A stretch of 64,000 nt of DNA from the NCBI GenBank assembly GCA_005408345.1, contig SEMN01000015.1, positions 2,330,001 to 2,394,000 of the forward strand, read 5' to 3'. The stretch comes from Macquaria australasica. Lineage: Eukaryota > Chordata > Actinopteri > Centrarchiformes > Percichthyidae. The notes under the pieces are model-generated. The model was not told where the DNA came from and did not search any database. It saw nothing but the letters and a program-made list of their open reading frames with translations. The position numbers and the translations under genes are program-made. Of the stretch, positions 25,274 to 38,619 are shown in pieces. Each line of letters begins with the position of its first letter. The stretch's first letter is position 1.

Positions 25274-27790
25274 ATGTGTGTGTTTTGAGGAACGAAGGAG
25301 AACAGTGGGTAACCGTGACGACCTAGTGAAAGCGTGCTCGGCCATTTAAAACCATGGATGGTCAGACCAAGGACTGGGTAAGACAAACTATTCAAAACGA
25401 ACAGCTGACATTTACTATCATATACCGGAGTCTGAAATTGGTATCACTTAAAAGCTATTACAGACCAATTAGAACTAGTGCATGACTTAATTGTGTACAA
25501 GGTAACCGTGGCGATCCGGAGACCGATGACAACTTTTCTCTCTGTAAGCGTAAAATAATGGATATCAACTTACTTACTGGCCATGAAAAAAAGACAGACA
25601 GCTGTGTACTCACACTGCTGACTACCATTCAGAGAAGAGAGAGAGAGAGAGATACTGTAAAAGAAGCAAAAGACACATACGGAGAGAAAGAGGGACTCTT
25701 GAACTGGAAACCACGATGTATGGAAGTGATCCTGAAGCGTGTTGACAGTTTCTGTGTCAGAGCTTGAGGTGAGAGAAGCAGCTCCATGTCTGCCTCTGGG
25801 CTGCTGAGTACACTATAGGAGAGTTTGATCAAAACAAGACACATATATCCCCAAGATCTTAAATAGTGTGGAAATGAAAGTGATGCCTTGAATTGCCCTT
25901 GGTTGTTGGCTATGTCTCAGATGACCTTTTTAACCTTGGACTATTCAAAAGAAGAACAAAAGTTAGACAAACAAGCTATTTTGTACTGCCTTTTACTCAG
26001 GCTGCTTCCCTTCAGTTAACTGAGACGTTATGCAACAACGTGACTAAAAAGAGGAATGCAGTATATGTATAATGTAAAGGGGCATTTATGACAAATAAAC
26101 CAAACAGATCAACAGACAGTGTTTATGTTCTGGGTGCCTGATTGTCTTGCAACTGTGCAACAATAAAACAAGATTGAATTAAGAATGAAGGCAATCGAAA
26201 AATGCAGCAAACAACACAAAAAATTAGAATCTCAAAGAAAATCAATTTTTCCTAGATATTGGAGGAACAGCACAAGAGAGACACGAGGTGAGTAAAGCAT
26301 TGTCAACCCCCCAATCCTCTCCAACACCACAAATGTAATCTAGAAACCAAAGATGCTCCTGAAACAGAGAGAAACACCAACAAAGGTGAGAATAATGGCG
26401 ACGTATTGAAGGGAATACTTCACAAAGCCTATTGTGCGAGTATCCTTTTCAGGCAGCAAACCCGCTGTAATTTGGTCTGCGTCATCTGCCTCTAGTCACA
26501 ATGCAGCACTACAGCTTTGAAATGGATGGCAAATGAAGGCCATTTGTACATAATCACAGCAGATAGAAGAATTCAGAAGCCCTACAATGTGTTGTTGAGG
26601 TGGAAAGAAAGACCTTGGTCTATCTGTGGCAGCCAGCGCAGCTAAGGTTTGGCAAGGGAGGTCTTTGTTTTTCCAGAAACAAGCAAATCAATTCAAATCA
26701 AATCAGCTTGCTAGCCATGACATTTAAACAGTTCAATTTACATCCTTATGTTAAGAGGAGAGCCGCTCTCTAAGATGCCTATTCATTCACAAGGAAATTA
26801 GATGTCTATATTTCAGCTGCTTAATAGAGCAAATATGCTGTAGCTGTACTGAGGAAGAAACCATGTCTTTTCATGGTCTACAAAGGGCTAGGCATTGTCT
26901 GTCATTATGAGCAGAGCACAAAAACACAGAGAGGGATAATATACATAATATAGACAGGACTGGAAAACAGCACCATGCATGATATGCATGCATTACCACA
27001 TACACGCACACGCAAGTGCGTACCAACACATGTGTACACGTGCAAACGCACATGCACACTTTCTCAGTGGTGATGGTGTATGTCCTGAGGGTTGCTGTCC
27101 TGCTGTGCAGGCTGGCAGGCACTTTTGTCACGGTGGTCCTTTTGTTTCACATCAAACAAAACGCCACAGCTTTGCATACGGCTCCACTAATTTCTGCTAG
27201 TGTGCCCCAGCCATTTATCATCGCCTCTCACCCTCTCCTCCTCTCCTCCCCTTACGTGGCTCTGATAGCTGCTCTCCACCAAGCTGTTCTGCTCAGGACG
27301 ATACAGGCTTCTCCAGGCTAGGGGTGACGCACACAGACGTGCACATATGCATATGTGCACACACACATACACTACACAGACCCATACAGTATGTGTGCAC
27401 CCACTTGCAGACATAGAGAGACATACACACACATGCACATAAGCACACACAGAAAGACATACACACAGGAAACGGCACTACGACTGCACCGCTTACAAGC
27501 CCGCCAGCTATGGAGAACCTTGAGATAAAAACAAACCTTCTCTTCATCCCCTCCAGAAGCAATAGACAGGATAGCACTCAGAGTGTTGATGGCGGCCAAG
27601 ACGTGCATACAACATTAGACGAGGGGATTTTCAGAGCCTGCGTATGGACGTCTTCACAGCTGGGATGATTTTGTCAACAAATTAAAGTGATTTTTGCTTG
27701 TGTGGTGATGAACTCAGGTGAAGGTTGCACTGGTCCTGGAAGAGTATTTTAGATAGATATAAATGTGGAACTTAGTTAGACACAGTTTAA

Positions 27791-28333
27791 AGGTATACTC
27801 CAGCATTTTAGGTAAATAAACTTATTTGCTGTCTAACTGAGATTTAGATACTGTAAATATATCAATATGAATGTTATGTCTGTGCATTTAGTAGAAAGAT
27901 ATGTTCGGGATGTGTTTAGATTAGGAAAGCACAAACACTGGAAGCAGGGTGGAAAGGCTAACTTCAGACAAAAGAGAAAACTTCAAATTAGTCTTATTTA
28001 CATTTTATGTTGTTTTTGGTGGCAATCCATCCAAGAATCAGCTGGACTCTGTTAAGAGTTAGGAAAGTGTGGAAAGCCAGCAACTTGACTATGAGGACAG
28101 GACTTCTAAGAGGGTGCATGAAGTCACTTCTCCCAGCAGTCATTGGTCATTAAATAGCTCTGATGCATAAGCTAACTTAAACCACCGTAAGCACCTTAAA
28201 CCACAATGTCTAATTTTCTATTTCTACACATTTACACCATGTTAAATATACAACAAGAAAAATGTAAAAATAAATAAAAAAATGACAGTGAGAAAGCAAA
28301 TAAGCACATGTCTCAAAATATCGGGGTATTCCT
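27791..28333. mobile_element. Non-autonomous DNA transposon (MITE-like), 543 bp, TTAA target site
   Basis: The left end AGGTATACTCCAGCATTTT and the reverse complement of the right end AGGAATACCCCGATATTTT match at 14 of 19 positions, which gives terminal inverted repeats. Both ends abut TTAA (27787-27790 and 28334-28337), the duplication expected from piggyBac- or Kolobok-type insertion. The interior is A/T-rich and lacks a transposase frame, so the element is non-autonomous. Orientation cannot be assigned and the family is not named. The ends are somewhat diverged, which suggests an old copy. Confidence 0.7.
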
Positions 28334-29888
28334 TTAAAACCCCTGAAGTTGACAATAAACATGACATGACATGACATTCAAGAAAGCTGTATGCATTACA
28401 GAGCATGAGTGCAGGTATGCCTGAGCTTTACATGTGTATAGATGCTTAAAGTGGTGTAAGTAAGAATGAGGATCAAGTACAATAACAACACCTAATATAA
28501 TGTATTCTAATATTTACATGTACATTTTTTGTGATTTTCCAGAGGCATGCTTTAAAAAGGGTGAGGATTAGAAACAGAAGTGTTTGCACAGCGCCATGTG
28601 TTCAGTGGGCTGTTACCATGCCAGTCATGGAGCTGTACAGACCCTTGCCAGACCAAGAGTCCTGCACAGAGGGCATAGTTGGCACCGCCGCTGCCCTGAG
28701 GGTCACCATGACTGGGAGAGAGGGAATTAGGAGGACGAAGGAAATGAGGACACAAAACAGGACATAAAGGAGGAGTGGATTTTGGGATGGGAAATATTGT
28801 GGTGAGAGTTCTGTAAAGATTAAGGAGTGAGAAACCTGAAGACTGACTATGCAAACAAAGTAAAAAACAAAACAAAACACAGGGTTAATTACACAGAGAA
28901 ATGGCAATGAGCTTGTTTGGAAAACTCTGTGGTAAATGAAAAGGAAATCTTAAAAGAGACAAAGAAAGTAGTATAAGTACTTTCCCTTACTTGTATTTCA
29001 ATTTGTGAATCTGATTAGGCACAAACAAAGCACAGTGTTGTAGAAATTATTGTTCTCTTTGCATTTTCCCATACCATACAACATATAAAAAAATGCAAAT
29101 TTAGACTGAGGATGCCATATCATGGCAGGGAAATTCAATCACTTTCTAAACTCCGAGCAATGTAAAACAAACTTCTCCGACTCAGACCGATTCACCCTGC
29201 AGTGCTTCATCTTTCTCATCCTCCACACACTGGTATAGCGATGAAGTCCACAGGGAGTGAAGAAATCCTCCATATCTATCTGTCTCACCTCAAGCATCTC
29301 TTCCCACATCTGACACCTAGCCTCAACACACACATGAAACCAAGGACGACAGAGAGAAAACTAGCTATATTCATTATAGATTGAAACAGATGGCACTATA
29401 CAGAAAGTGTACAGAAAGATATCCGGCAAGCAGGTCCTCTATGTATGTGGTTTTTTTTAAGAGGACACTAAAAATCTGCAGTCATGTTTTTGAGGGGCTG
29501 TTGTGGCGGCTGGCTGGTTGTCTGGTTGGCACCCACACATTTGTGTACTGGGAGACAGATGCATTCTTACATAAGACCTTATATAATGCCGCCCTGTCCT
29601 ATCCAATAAGAGTGCTCCTTTTTCATTGAAGGTTAGTGCGGGTTAGACAACCCTTCCTCAACACAACCACCACTGCCACTTACACGTCCACCCCCCCACA
29701 CTCCTGGCAATGAAGAAATTTGAAAAGCCAGACTGAGCGGAGGGGGAGATGGAGGTAGGGCCCTCTTTCTGTATGGTTCCATCCCCTCGGTCATCTTACT
29801 CTATATGGTTTGTTCTGGGGTGAGATTTTGTCCTCAGGTGAAGAAAGGATAAGGCGGACCTGGAACCTAGAGGAGCATGGCCAGTTTA

Positions 29889-29922
29889 TGTGTGTGTATG
29901 TGTGTGTGTGTGTGTGTGTGTG
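29889..29922. repeat. (GT)n microsatellite
   Basis: GT run with one TATG interruption. Confidence 0.9.
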
Positions 29923-30329
29923 AGAGATGCAGAGAGAAAGACAGTCTACAGCCAGGCTAAAACCCCTTAGACTTTGAAGGGAAAACAGGAATACTGGGTT
30001 CAAAACAAAGTAGCACGACTGGGGGAACATGACCCATCTTTCTTTAAAACTATACAGCTGAGTGAGACAGAGAAGGAGGAGCAGGGAGGAGCAGGCTGGC
30101 CAAGCATGAAAGCAGATGTCAGAGGAGACTATGGACTCTAAGGGAGAGATAGAGAGAAGGAGAGAACTGAAAAACAGTGATCTGAGATGGATGGATGGAG
30201 TCTGTGATAACTGAAGAACGACAGAGAGGGGAAAAAGGCGAAAAAAGTGGGGGCGAAGCAGAGAAAGAGCGAGCAGCCATCCCCCTGCAGCGCAAGCCTC
30301 TCTTTCTCTCTCACGCTCTCATTCAAAGG

Positions 30330-30560
30330 CAGTTAACTACTCTTTGATGTATCTATAATTAGTCAGTACACACTGTGAAGTGTTTTAAAAGAAATCAAAT
30401 TGCAATGAAACACTTGAGCGCTCCAAACAGGGGCTAACATGCTCCGGAGCAAGGGGAGCGAGCAGGAGAAATTAATGGCGGGCCTTTTTGATGTGCTTGA
30501 TCAGAAATGTATTTATTAACTGCAAAGGGGAGTAGTAATTAACCCACAGACAGCTTGTTT
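30330..30560. promoter_or_regulatory. Candidate conserved noncoding element
   Basis: A complex stretch between purine-rich and GT-rich sequence. It contains ATAATTAGTC, GAAATTAATGG and AGTAATTAACC cores and the element CACTTGAGCG. Regulatory function is inferred. Confidence 0.27.
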
Positions 30561-30952
30561 TCTCTGGGTCTTCTCATGTGTCAAATGGTTCATCCCGCAA
30601 GGCTCCACTCTCCACTCGCCTGCTCATGCGCACACTTCCCTTCCCATCCCGCTGGACCACTTTCTCCTCAATTAAGTATAGACGCTGTGCGCATGTATGT
30701 ATGCGCGTATGTGTGCGTGCTTGTATGTGCGTGAGTGTGTGCATGCTTATGTGTGTGGGAGCACAAAAACACAGCATTAACAAGAAAGAAATGTATGGTG
30801 GCTGCTTTAAATCCCATGTGTATATTTATATGGTACTCCTGTGGTATTGTACTCTCCTGCGGGGAGAAGTTTGAGTGCATTTGGTTAAAAAGCCAAACAG
30901 CCTGGAGTAGAATACTTTATATTAACAATGCACCTAAATAAAATATATTGCA

Positions 30953-30953
30953 A

Positions 30954-30983
<30 letters not shown>
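30953..30983. repeat. (AAAT)n tetranucleotide repeat
   Basis: About seven and a half AAAT units. Confidence 0.92.
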
Positions 30984-30984
<1 letters not shown>

Positions 30985-33545
30985 ACTGTCTTCAAAACAA
31001 GTCCACATACTCCTCTCTGTAGACAAAGTTGCTGTACAGGTGGGCAAATGAGTGTGGCTAATAAAAACTATGAATGCGTATATGTGTTTGTGTTGGTGTC
31101 AGGTTGGAAGAGGTGAAGGAGTTTCGACACTGACAGACAACAGAAGCTGGGATGGCCTCGAGGGAAACCTGACAATGGCATACTCGAACACCCTGTCACT
31201 TAAAGTGAACACAAGGATCTTTCAAGTCTTTGTTTTGATGTTATCTTCCCCCATACTGCATCTGCTATATGCTGTGTATTTATATATGCACATACTATAT
31301 ATGAGTGTTTTTAACAGGGTTTTCACATGACAAGGACATCACATAAAAGAAAGCAGTTAGAACCTCGTCGAGGCCTTTACACACACACACTGAGAAAGAG
31401 AGAGTCTGACTGAAGGAAACACAGAGAGACAGAAAGAGACAAATAGAGAGCATAGCTAGTCTTCGTCACACAGCGAGAAAGCCCAGGAGATTGTGAGGCT
31501 GTCACGGACAAAACACTGCATGAATATTTAGCAGCCAAATTAAAATTACAAAATACTAAACAAAAAAGAGTAGGTGAAAGAGAAAGAAAGAAAATAAAAT
31601 ATTCCTGAAAACACCAGTGGGACAAGTGCCCACCTTTAATCCCCCACTATCCGTATCCTCATTGTGCCGCCTACCTCCTCTTCCCCTTCCTAAGAAAAGA
31701 GGAGAGATATGTCCTGAATAATATGGGATGTGGTGAGTCAAGCAGTAAATCTTTCAGATCAAGAAAAAAAAGCAGACTGGCAATGTAACCCAGCTCTCAG
31801 ATCATAGAGAGGCTTGGAAACACAACTAGTACAGTATGTTAGCAAGCAGAGCTTAATACACTGTAGTCCTTTGCATTAACAGTATTCTGAATGCTAACGC
31901 AGCTAGAACAGCGTGTTGGCAATAAGCCTGGCACTGAGCCAAGCTAGCTACATACAAGTGGTTGTTGGAATTTCAGAAGCAGTAAATACAACAGTTTTAG
32001 GTTAGAAATAACACAACAAAACTAGATGTTAAGTTGTTCTTTTATTTTCATCTCATCATCAGGCTGCAGAGAGCTACAGTATGCTGAAATTAACATGGGA
32101 AAATGCACACAGGTGTTTTACGTACTGTAACACACAAGCCACAAGTTGATTTTAAAATGATAGCATCTTTTGTAGGAACATGAGCCTAAAATATATCACA
32201 TGTTCAGTGGTAAAGCAAATTAAATCAAAACAATTATGTAATAATAATTAGTTAAATAGACTTCAAAAAAGTAATATATATATAATATAAAGTACTTTTT
32301 TTTTTTACCTTTATAGCTTCTGTAAACACCCTCTGCATCCTAAACATCATATCCCCGTAACTTGAATCTTTACTACTTATAAGTAATTCATGCGTGTTCA
32401 ACTTAAAGTTACTGTATCATGATCTTCAGATCCAAACATTGTATTCAATAAAATGGCACGAAAGACCTCAAAGTAAGAGTGAGATTTAATCCCTTTTGAA
32501 GCACATTAATAAGACAGTACATAAGTGTTTTTATTGCTTTATATGTCACTAGTATACACATTAGACTGGATGATAAATCAAGCAGCAAGTAAGCAAGCAG
32601 GGTACAAACATAACCATCCCCACCATCAACTATGAGTCCTAAATGCTACTCTGACCCGACAGGGATAACTCACCATGAAGGTATTGGCTATCTGCACACT
32701 GAAGCTTTATTATTAGGTAAACACTAACAGAGGAGAAAGTGATGATCAATATGTGATGCAGAATCCCTCTAGAACATCACAGTAAATGAAAGACGAAAAT
32801 AAAACATTAACCTCAGAAGCCTTCATATAACCCGCAAAGACACACTGTGGGCCCATTTAGCTGAAGGGTGCGGTTATAAAGCCAAGAGGCCGGCCAAACT
32901 TTTATTTTCACCCTCCCCTGTGCACCATTAATTCTTTCAAATCCACTTTCCTCCCACCATCTTTCAACCTATCCTCTGTCTCTCTTAAGGCTGGGAGATC
33001 TGCATGCTCTGCAGCAGATCTGGTTTAACAGTACCACTGCTGTTGCATTGCCATCCCTACATTTCTTTATCCATCCCCTCTCCTGTCCCCTGTTTTCTTC
33101 CTGTTCTTGAAGTGTAGAGGAGGTGGATAGTGCCCAAGGACAAGGATGAACCAGATTGTTTACAGAGGCAGTACTTCTTTTTTTTTTGAAGAAACTAAAT
33201 GCTATTTATTTTTAATCGTTCCACCATGTTTCACACACTTTCACTCTGCTGCCTGTCTCTCTGAGGTGACTGTTGCTAGTACTGCTCTGCATTGTATATT
33301 TGTGTGTGTGTGTTTGAAAATATGTAGTTTTTTGTGTATTAATATGTTTGTATGGGTGTTAGTATGTACTGTAGTATTGCAAACTTGAATTTTAGTTAGT
33401 ATAAGAGTTATATGCAGTTATATGCAGATTTTCCAACATGAACATGAATGTGGGTGATTGTGCTGACAAGAGTGTATTGTGTGTCTCAGTGTGTCTTTCT
33501 GTCGGTGGGAGGTAGGAAGGATAAGCGGAAAACTAAAACACTCAC

Positions 33546-33665
33546 CAGCTCAACGAAAGACAGCCCTCCATAGCTATGGGCCATGATGAAGACATTCTTG
33601 GCTGCGGCTTTGGACACAAAGTGGTCCCACACGTACAGCACGTGTTCCTCGGAGGAACAGTTTTC
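33546..33665 (-). CDS. fam172a: FAM172A/ARB2A internal exon with AHSYGG nucleophile motif
   Basis: This coding exon has 120 bases, 40 codons, phase 0 at both ends. It encodes ENCSSEEHVLYVWDHFVSKA followed by AAKNVFIMAHSYGGLSFVEL. EEHxxYVWDHF and the AHSYGG turn are diagnostic of the FAM172A Arb2 domain. The A-H-S-Y-G-G segment at codons 29-34 has the form of an alpha/beta-hydrolase nucleophile elbow, with Ser31 as the candidate nucleophile. Whether the family is catalytically active is not shown here. The acceptor is TTGCAG and the donor is GTGAGT. The previous exon ends in phase 0 at IPIR, so the junction reads IPIR-ENCSSEEH, parallel to the LYIR-ENGSPEEH junction I recall for the human protein. 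It lies 10.3 kb downstream of the 43959-44177 exon in the transcript. Confidence 0.96.
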
Positions 33666-34547
33666 CTGCAACACAAACAAAGCAACTCTAATGTTATATC
33701 CATGACAAAGGAGACTGGTAGAAATCTTACGAGCTTGAAAGCTGTCAACAAACTCAAAATGCAGTGCAATTACAAACCATTTAAGATATGTGCCCAACCA
33801 ATGAGAATGAAGCAACAATAGAGTTATCAAACTCTTAGAAATTGAATGCTACAGCATCAAAACCTGCATCCTGGGGCCAGCCAAAAAGAGAGGTATTAAA
33901 GAGAAACAAAAAAGTGGTGGTGGCCTGAGGTGATTTCTATAAAGACCCACACTTCAGAAGATCAATAAGTCTTGCATATTGCAAATGCCCTAAATGTAAA
34001 ACTCAATAGGCTGGGTGACGTAACATTTAAATCTTAATTTGTACCCCATTGCTGAATCGATGGCCCATCTATACACCAGTAAAGGCATAATGGGAAGACA
34101 CTAGGGGAAGGTCAAAGGAAAAGAAAACAGAGAAGAGATATACGCGTGTGTATCCAAAACACACACAATCACAAGTGAATACCCTTACATAGGGTCTCAC
34201 TCTCATCTGCATGCACACAGTCATACACACACACACACGTGCAAGAAACACACACACATGCGACCAGAAGACATGTTTAATTAACCAGAGATGTAACCGC
34301 TTATCCAGGGCTGAAAAGAACAATAGTAAAAGTACAGGCGAGAAAAGGGCATCCATTAATGAACTTGTGACATTGATTCTAGACTTTGATTTCCTATCAA
34401 ACTGTCTGGTTCACAATAGAAATCAACAATACATTCCCACAGGAGGTTACACTACGCATGGAGCTTTGTCGACTATAAACACCTGTATCCTTAAATCACA
34501 ACACCATGCTGTATTTAAGATAGCACAATACTGGATACAAACATGAT

Positions 34548-34550
<3 letters not shown>

Positions 34551-34580
<30 letters not shown>
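34551..34580. repeat. (CA)15 microsatellite
   Basis: Uninterrupted CA run followed by TTACATTACA. Confidence 0.95.
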
Positions 34581-34581
<1 letters not shown>

Positions 34582-35839
34582 TACATTACACACTCTTAAT
34601 TAGCATACAGATGTATATAAAAAAGAATATCTGGAAATAAACAAACACATGGCCTACAGAGAATGGAAACTCATCTGTTAATTGAGTGTCAAACTGTTCC
34701 ATGTGACTCCAAAACAAATAATTAGTGATATGAGGTAAAGGACAGAGGAGGTGTCTTAAGAGACTATCCTGTTAGTTTCCATAAATGTGTTTGCATTTTA
34801 CAAAGTAAGACAGTTTATTATCACAGAAAGATAATTACTTCAACATTCGCTCTCCTAAAGGTGGTAATTGAGGAGACTGTGTAGAACACATACACGCGTT
34901 ACAAAAAAATATGGTTTAAACTTTGCTTTTATAAGAAAGTAAGGGATCTTGTGATTTGATGAGATGTTTTCGCTTGCACATATGTGTGTACAAGTTTGTG
35001 TGCCACTGTGTGTGTGCGTACTATTTGATGATGTGCTGATGTGTGTTTTTGTTGCTGTGTTTGTCTAGAGGTAAATTAACCTGTCAGAGTGTTTGTGTTT
35101 ACTGTTAGATTAGCATGAGGGGGTTGTAGTGTCAGCACCCACCTCCATTCACAGTGTGATGCAAGAGCAGGCAACTCCACTCTGCCCTGCCCTTCTGCCA
35201 TCGGTGCTGTGCATGTGCTTGTGTGCATAACGTGTGTGTGTGTGTGTGTGTTATCCTACGTGCACGAAAGGGCTAGCTGAAGCAGACTCGTCTGTGTGAA
35301 AGGCTGTGACATTAAAGTCTTTTGAAGTCTCCCTGCCCATGTCACCCTTCATCTGTGAAAGCCATTTCATTAGCCTGCCTCCCTCCATCACCCCTTCCCT
35401 CTCTTCCACCTTATTTCTCTCCTCCACCTGTTTCACTCTCTTCACACTCCTCGGTCTCCTGTTTTGTCCAGCTCTCCACCCATCCTTTAGTGACAATGCC
35501 TGACATGGAGACATTAGGCAGGGGTCGCTACTGTACATCGCGCCTTTATGGGCATGTGGGTGACATTCATCAATACTTCCAAAATTGCTGATACCAGATG
35601 ACTGCAGACAAAACCAGGCAATGAGTGATAACTGACAAAATGTTGCTTTTAAGTCCACGTGAAGACCAGATGAGTGTTTGTATTCATTTCTATACTATGA
35701 ATAGTAATAATAATTTTAAGAAACATTTTGCATGGTTGATATCTTCATGGTGGCAAATGAGTCACCCCGTGCTCCTGACTCCATCACCCAACCAACAACA
35801 CACATTGTTTGCCTACACCCTCGGCAGCAGGCGACAGAG

Positions 35840-36010
35840 TGACTGACTACCTGGCATGGCACTGTAGTGAATTATCTAAACAGCATTTGCATATTGTTGC
35901 AATTATTTCCTGGGGTTAATTAGCTGCAGTGGAGCACACCGCCCTGCGAGACCGGTTTCCTGTCACCAGCTCTCACACAGTATCTTAGCTTATTTATTTA
36001 TTTTCCACAG
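35840..36010. promoter_or_regulatory. Candidate enhancer with octamer and homeodomain sites
   Basis: It contains a perfect octamer ATTTGCAT at 35885-35892 and TAATTA at 35917-35922 inside GGTTAATTAGCTGCAG, about 25 bases apart. The sequence is complex and unlike the adjoining low-complexity DNA. POU/homeodomain binding is inferred. Confidence 0.33.
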
Positions 36011-36986
36011 TTTCCCCACACTGTTTGTGTGTATTTGTCTCTCTCTGTGTGTATGTTGTGTGTGCATCTGCCAGCACTGTCAGAATAGCGTCCCAACTGC
36101 ACACCTGTTGCCAGCATCCTTCAGCCATGACTGTCAAGGGACATTTGAGGGTGTGTACTGGTTGTGTGTGTGTTTACTGAATATACAGCAATCCATACTG
36201 TCCCCTCAGAGAATATGAAATATGAATCGGCACCCTAGACAGTCTCAGGACCAGACAGTTTCCAGATGTTGACAGCTAACTATTATCAAAAAGAAATAAA
36301 AATGGCGGAGAGAGCTAGAGAAAAGGAGATAGACAGAGAGAGGGAGAAAGAGAGCGAGCAAGAGAGAGAGACATACACATTATGAAGGGTATACAGTATA
36401 TCGGTGTGTGTCTAACAGAAAAAAAGAGGGCAGTCTATGGGAGGAGTTTGACAAGTTCTCTCAGCTCTGGACTTGGAATTCATGAACATGCTACCGCATA
36501 CACACACACACACATATATACGTACATGCAAACAGAACTAATGGGCATTTATTGTCATTCATCATAAACTCCAGTGCAGATAAGTCCCTATAGAAAAACC
36601 TGCTGTAAGAACTTTCATCACAGCTTGTGATTAAACCACAAAGGCTGCAGTGATTCAACTAACCAAAATGTGGCTTTAGCCAAGTTCCTGCTACCCAATC
36701 AGCAGAACTCTGATTATGTGTTATAACTTACGTCACCATTAAAACTGCTAGACAACCTGCTGCATGACATTGTGCATGACCATCTATCCCACTTTTAGCC
36801 CATAAGTGGTTCCAACTGTTACTCCTTTGTTGAATGTGTTTGCCTTCCAATTGTCTAGTTTCAAGAATTTGTTCAATTTAGCTCTTTCCATTACTTACAC
36901 AATAACAACTCACACTCCATTCCAAATCCACACATAATAAAGCACCCATGTGCACACACACACCAGTGTATGCACACAGATGCAGA

Positions 36987-36991
<5 letters not shown>

Positions 36992-37024
<33 letters not shown>
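36992..37024. repeat. (CA)16 microsatellite
   Basis: Uninterrupted CA run after CA-rich unique sequence. Confidence 0.95.
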
Positions 37025-37025
<1 letters not shown>

Positions 37026-37629
37026 TCTCTTGTTTCTTCAAAAGTTGTCCAGTCCAATACTTACCCTGTGTTTATTCTCTGTAATGAGAAGAGAGGAGAG
37101 CGCTGCAGCCAGAATAACAGCCCCAACGCCAACACAAACCCAGTGTCTGACCAACACAGGAAACAATGAATCTAACAACATCAACACACTCTGACAAACA
37201 ACCACTTCAGACCTCCCTGCTCCTCCCTCCTGCTCCACCTCCTCAGTCATCCAAAACACACAGGACTTCAGAAAACTTCTGAGGAAGCTGGAATTTCAAG
37301 TCGGGAGATGTTGAGCAGTGTGGACCGGAAGGAATCTAGTGGATAAGAGCCATTATACTTTATACACTCAGAAACTTTTCAGTGGGAGCCAGAAGTGTCA
37401 GGACAGTGTCACGGGATCCCTAAACAACTTCATCGGGTTTGGACTGTTTTGTTTGGGCAGTGCTGGTGTCAATCTTGCAAAAATGTCAATAAGTATTTCA
37501 AAGTGTTAGAGGGAGAACTGAAGTAAAATTAAAAATATTGCAAACACACATCACACAACAATATTATCAGAGAGTTCCTTCCTGCAAAGGAAGAGGTAGA
37601 AACAAATTACTCAAATTACAACTTTATCA

Positions 37630-37671
37630 CTCTCTCACTCTCACTCTCACACACACACACACACACACACA
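37630..37671. repeat. Compound (CTCTCA)n(CA)n repeat
   Basis: CTCTCA/CTCACT hexamer-like start, then about 11 CA units. Confidence 0.9.
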
Positions 37672-38619
37672 AATACAAACTCTGACTGAGCTCTCTCAAT
37701 CTCAGTCCCCTCCTGCTCTCAGACCACACACTGGGTAAACCCACCTGCATCCCCAGTCATTATACTATTTAATATGTCCTGATCAGCACGGAACAGGATT
37801 GTTTTCATTTGGCCTAATGATTAAATATTAAATAAGCAATGTACATAATTACATGTTTGGTTTTAGCAAAGAGGTTATTAGAGTAAGTCAGTTTCTGTTT
37901 GTGTGTGTGCGTGATTGCGTACATGTCTCTGTGCACACAATTAAAAAGTGGACCTCAACGACACCTGTTTGCAATTGCATTCTAATCAATGTCTGGGACG
38001 TGTACTCCTTCGCCATCTCTTTTCCTTTTTTTTCTTCCCCTCCCGTCTTTGTTTCTTTCTTTACTCTCTTTTAAGGCAGACAGAGAGCTGAAGTTAGCTA
38101 GAAGCTGTCTGGGAGCTGATGGGTATGCTAGATTTGGGGAAAGGAAGGTATGGAGCAAATTAGCGGCAGAGATGGGAAAATAATGACTGTGGCATTGTGG
38201 GTAATTAGCAGGTATAGTACCTATGGAGAGTTGGGAATATAATGATGTGAGAAAGAGACAGAGAAAAGAGAGAACGAGGTAAAAAACGTGTGCAAGACTA
38301 ACAAGAGGGGGGAAACTGTGAGCGCGTGTGTGTGTAGAGTGTAGAGAGTGAGAGAGAAATGCATGTGTGGGTGTGTTATTGGAGTTTGCAATGAAGGGAT
38401 ATACAGAAGAGAAAGAGTGAGAGAGAGAGAGACAGAGCCAAAGAAAGGAGAAAAACTATAGAGTACATGTCACCCCACGTGCAGATTAGCGTGCTCAGAC
38501 CGTATACAATAAAATAGCATGACCTTGGTGGGGTCAGTCTGCTCTGACAATATTTGCCAGGGCATTGTTTCAAATCAATAACTCATTAACAAAGTACAAA
38601 GGAAGTTGCTGTGGGTTTG

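Larger units (their letters stand above)
8180..33545 (-). other. Intron, 25.4 kb, the largest in the window
   Basis: No coding exon is recognised on either strand. It contains the probable retroposon tail at 11813-12050, complex candidate regulatory stretches near 12815-13078, 15480-15840, 16090-16300 and 30330-30560, purine tracts at 13081-13436, 14440-15035, 21000-21320 and 22965-23720, the TTAA-flanked transposon at 27791-28333, an A/T-rich zone at 18240-18900 with an ATT repeat, and the microsatellites listed separately. Stretches such as 8880-9600, 9850-11500, 25850-26900 and 31700-33100 show only unremarkable unique-looking intron sequence. Confidence 0.7.
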
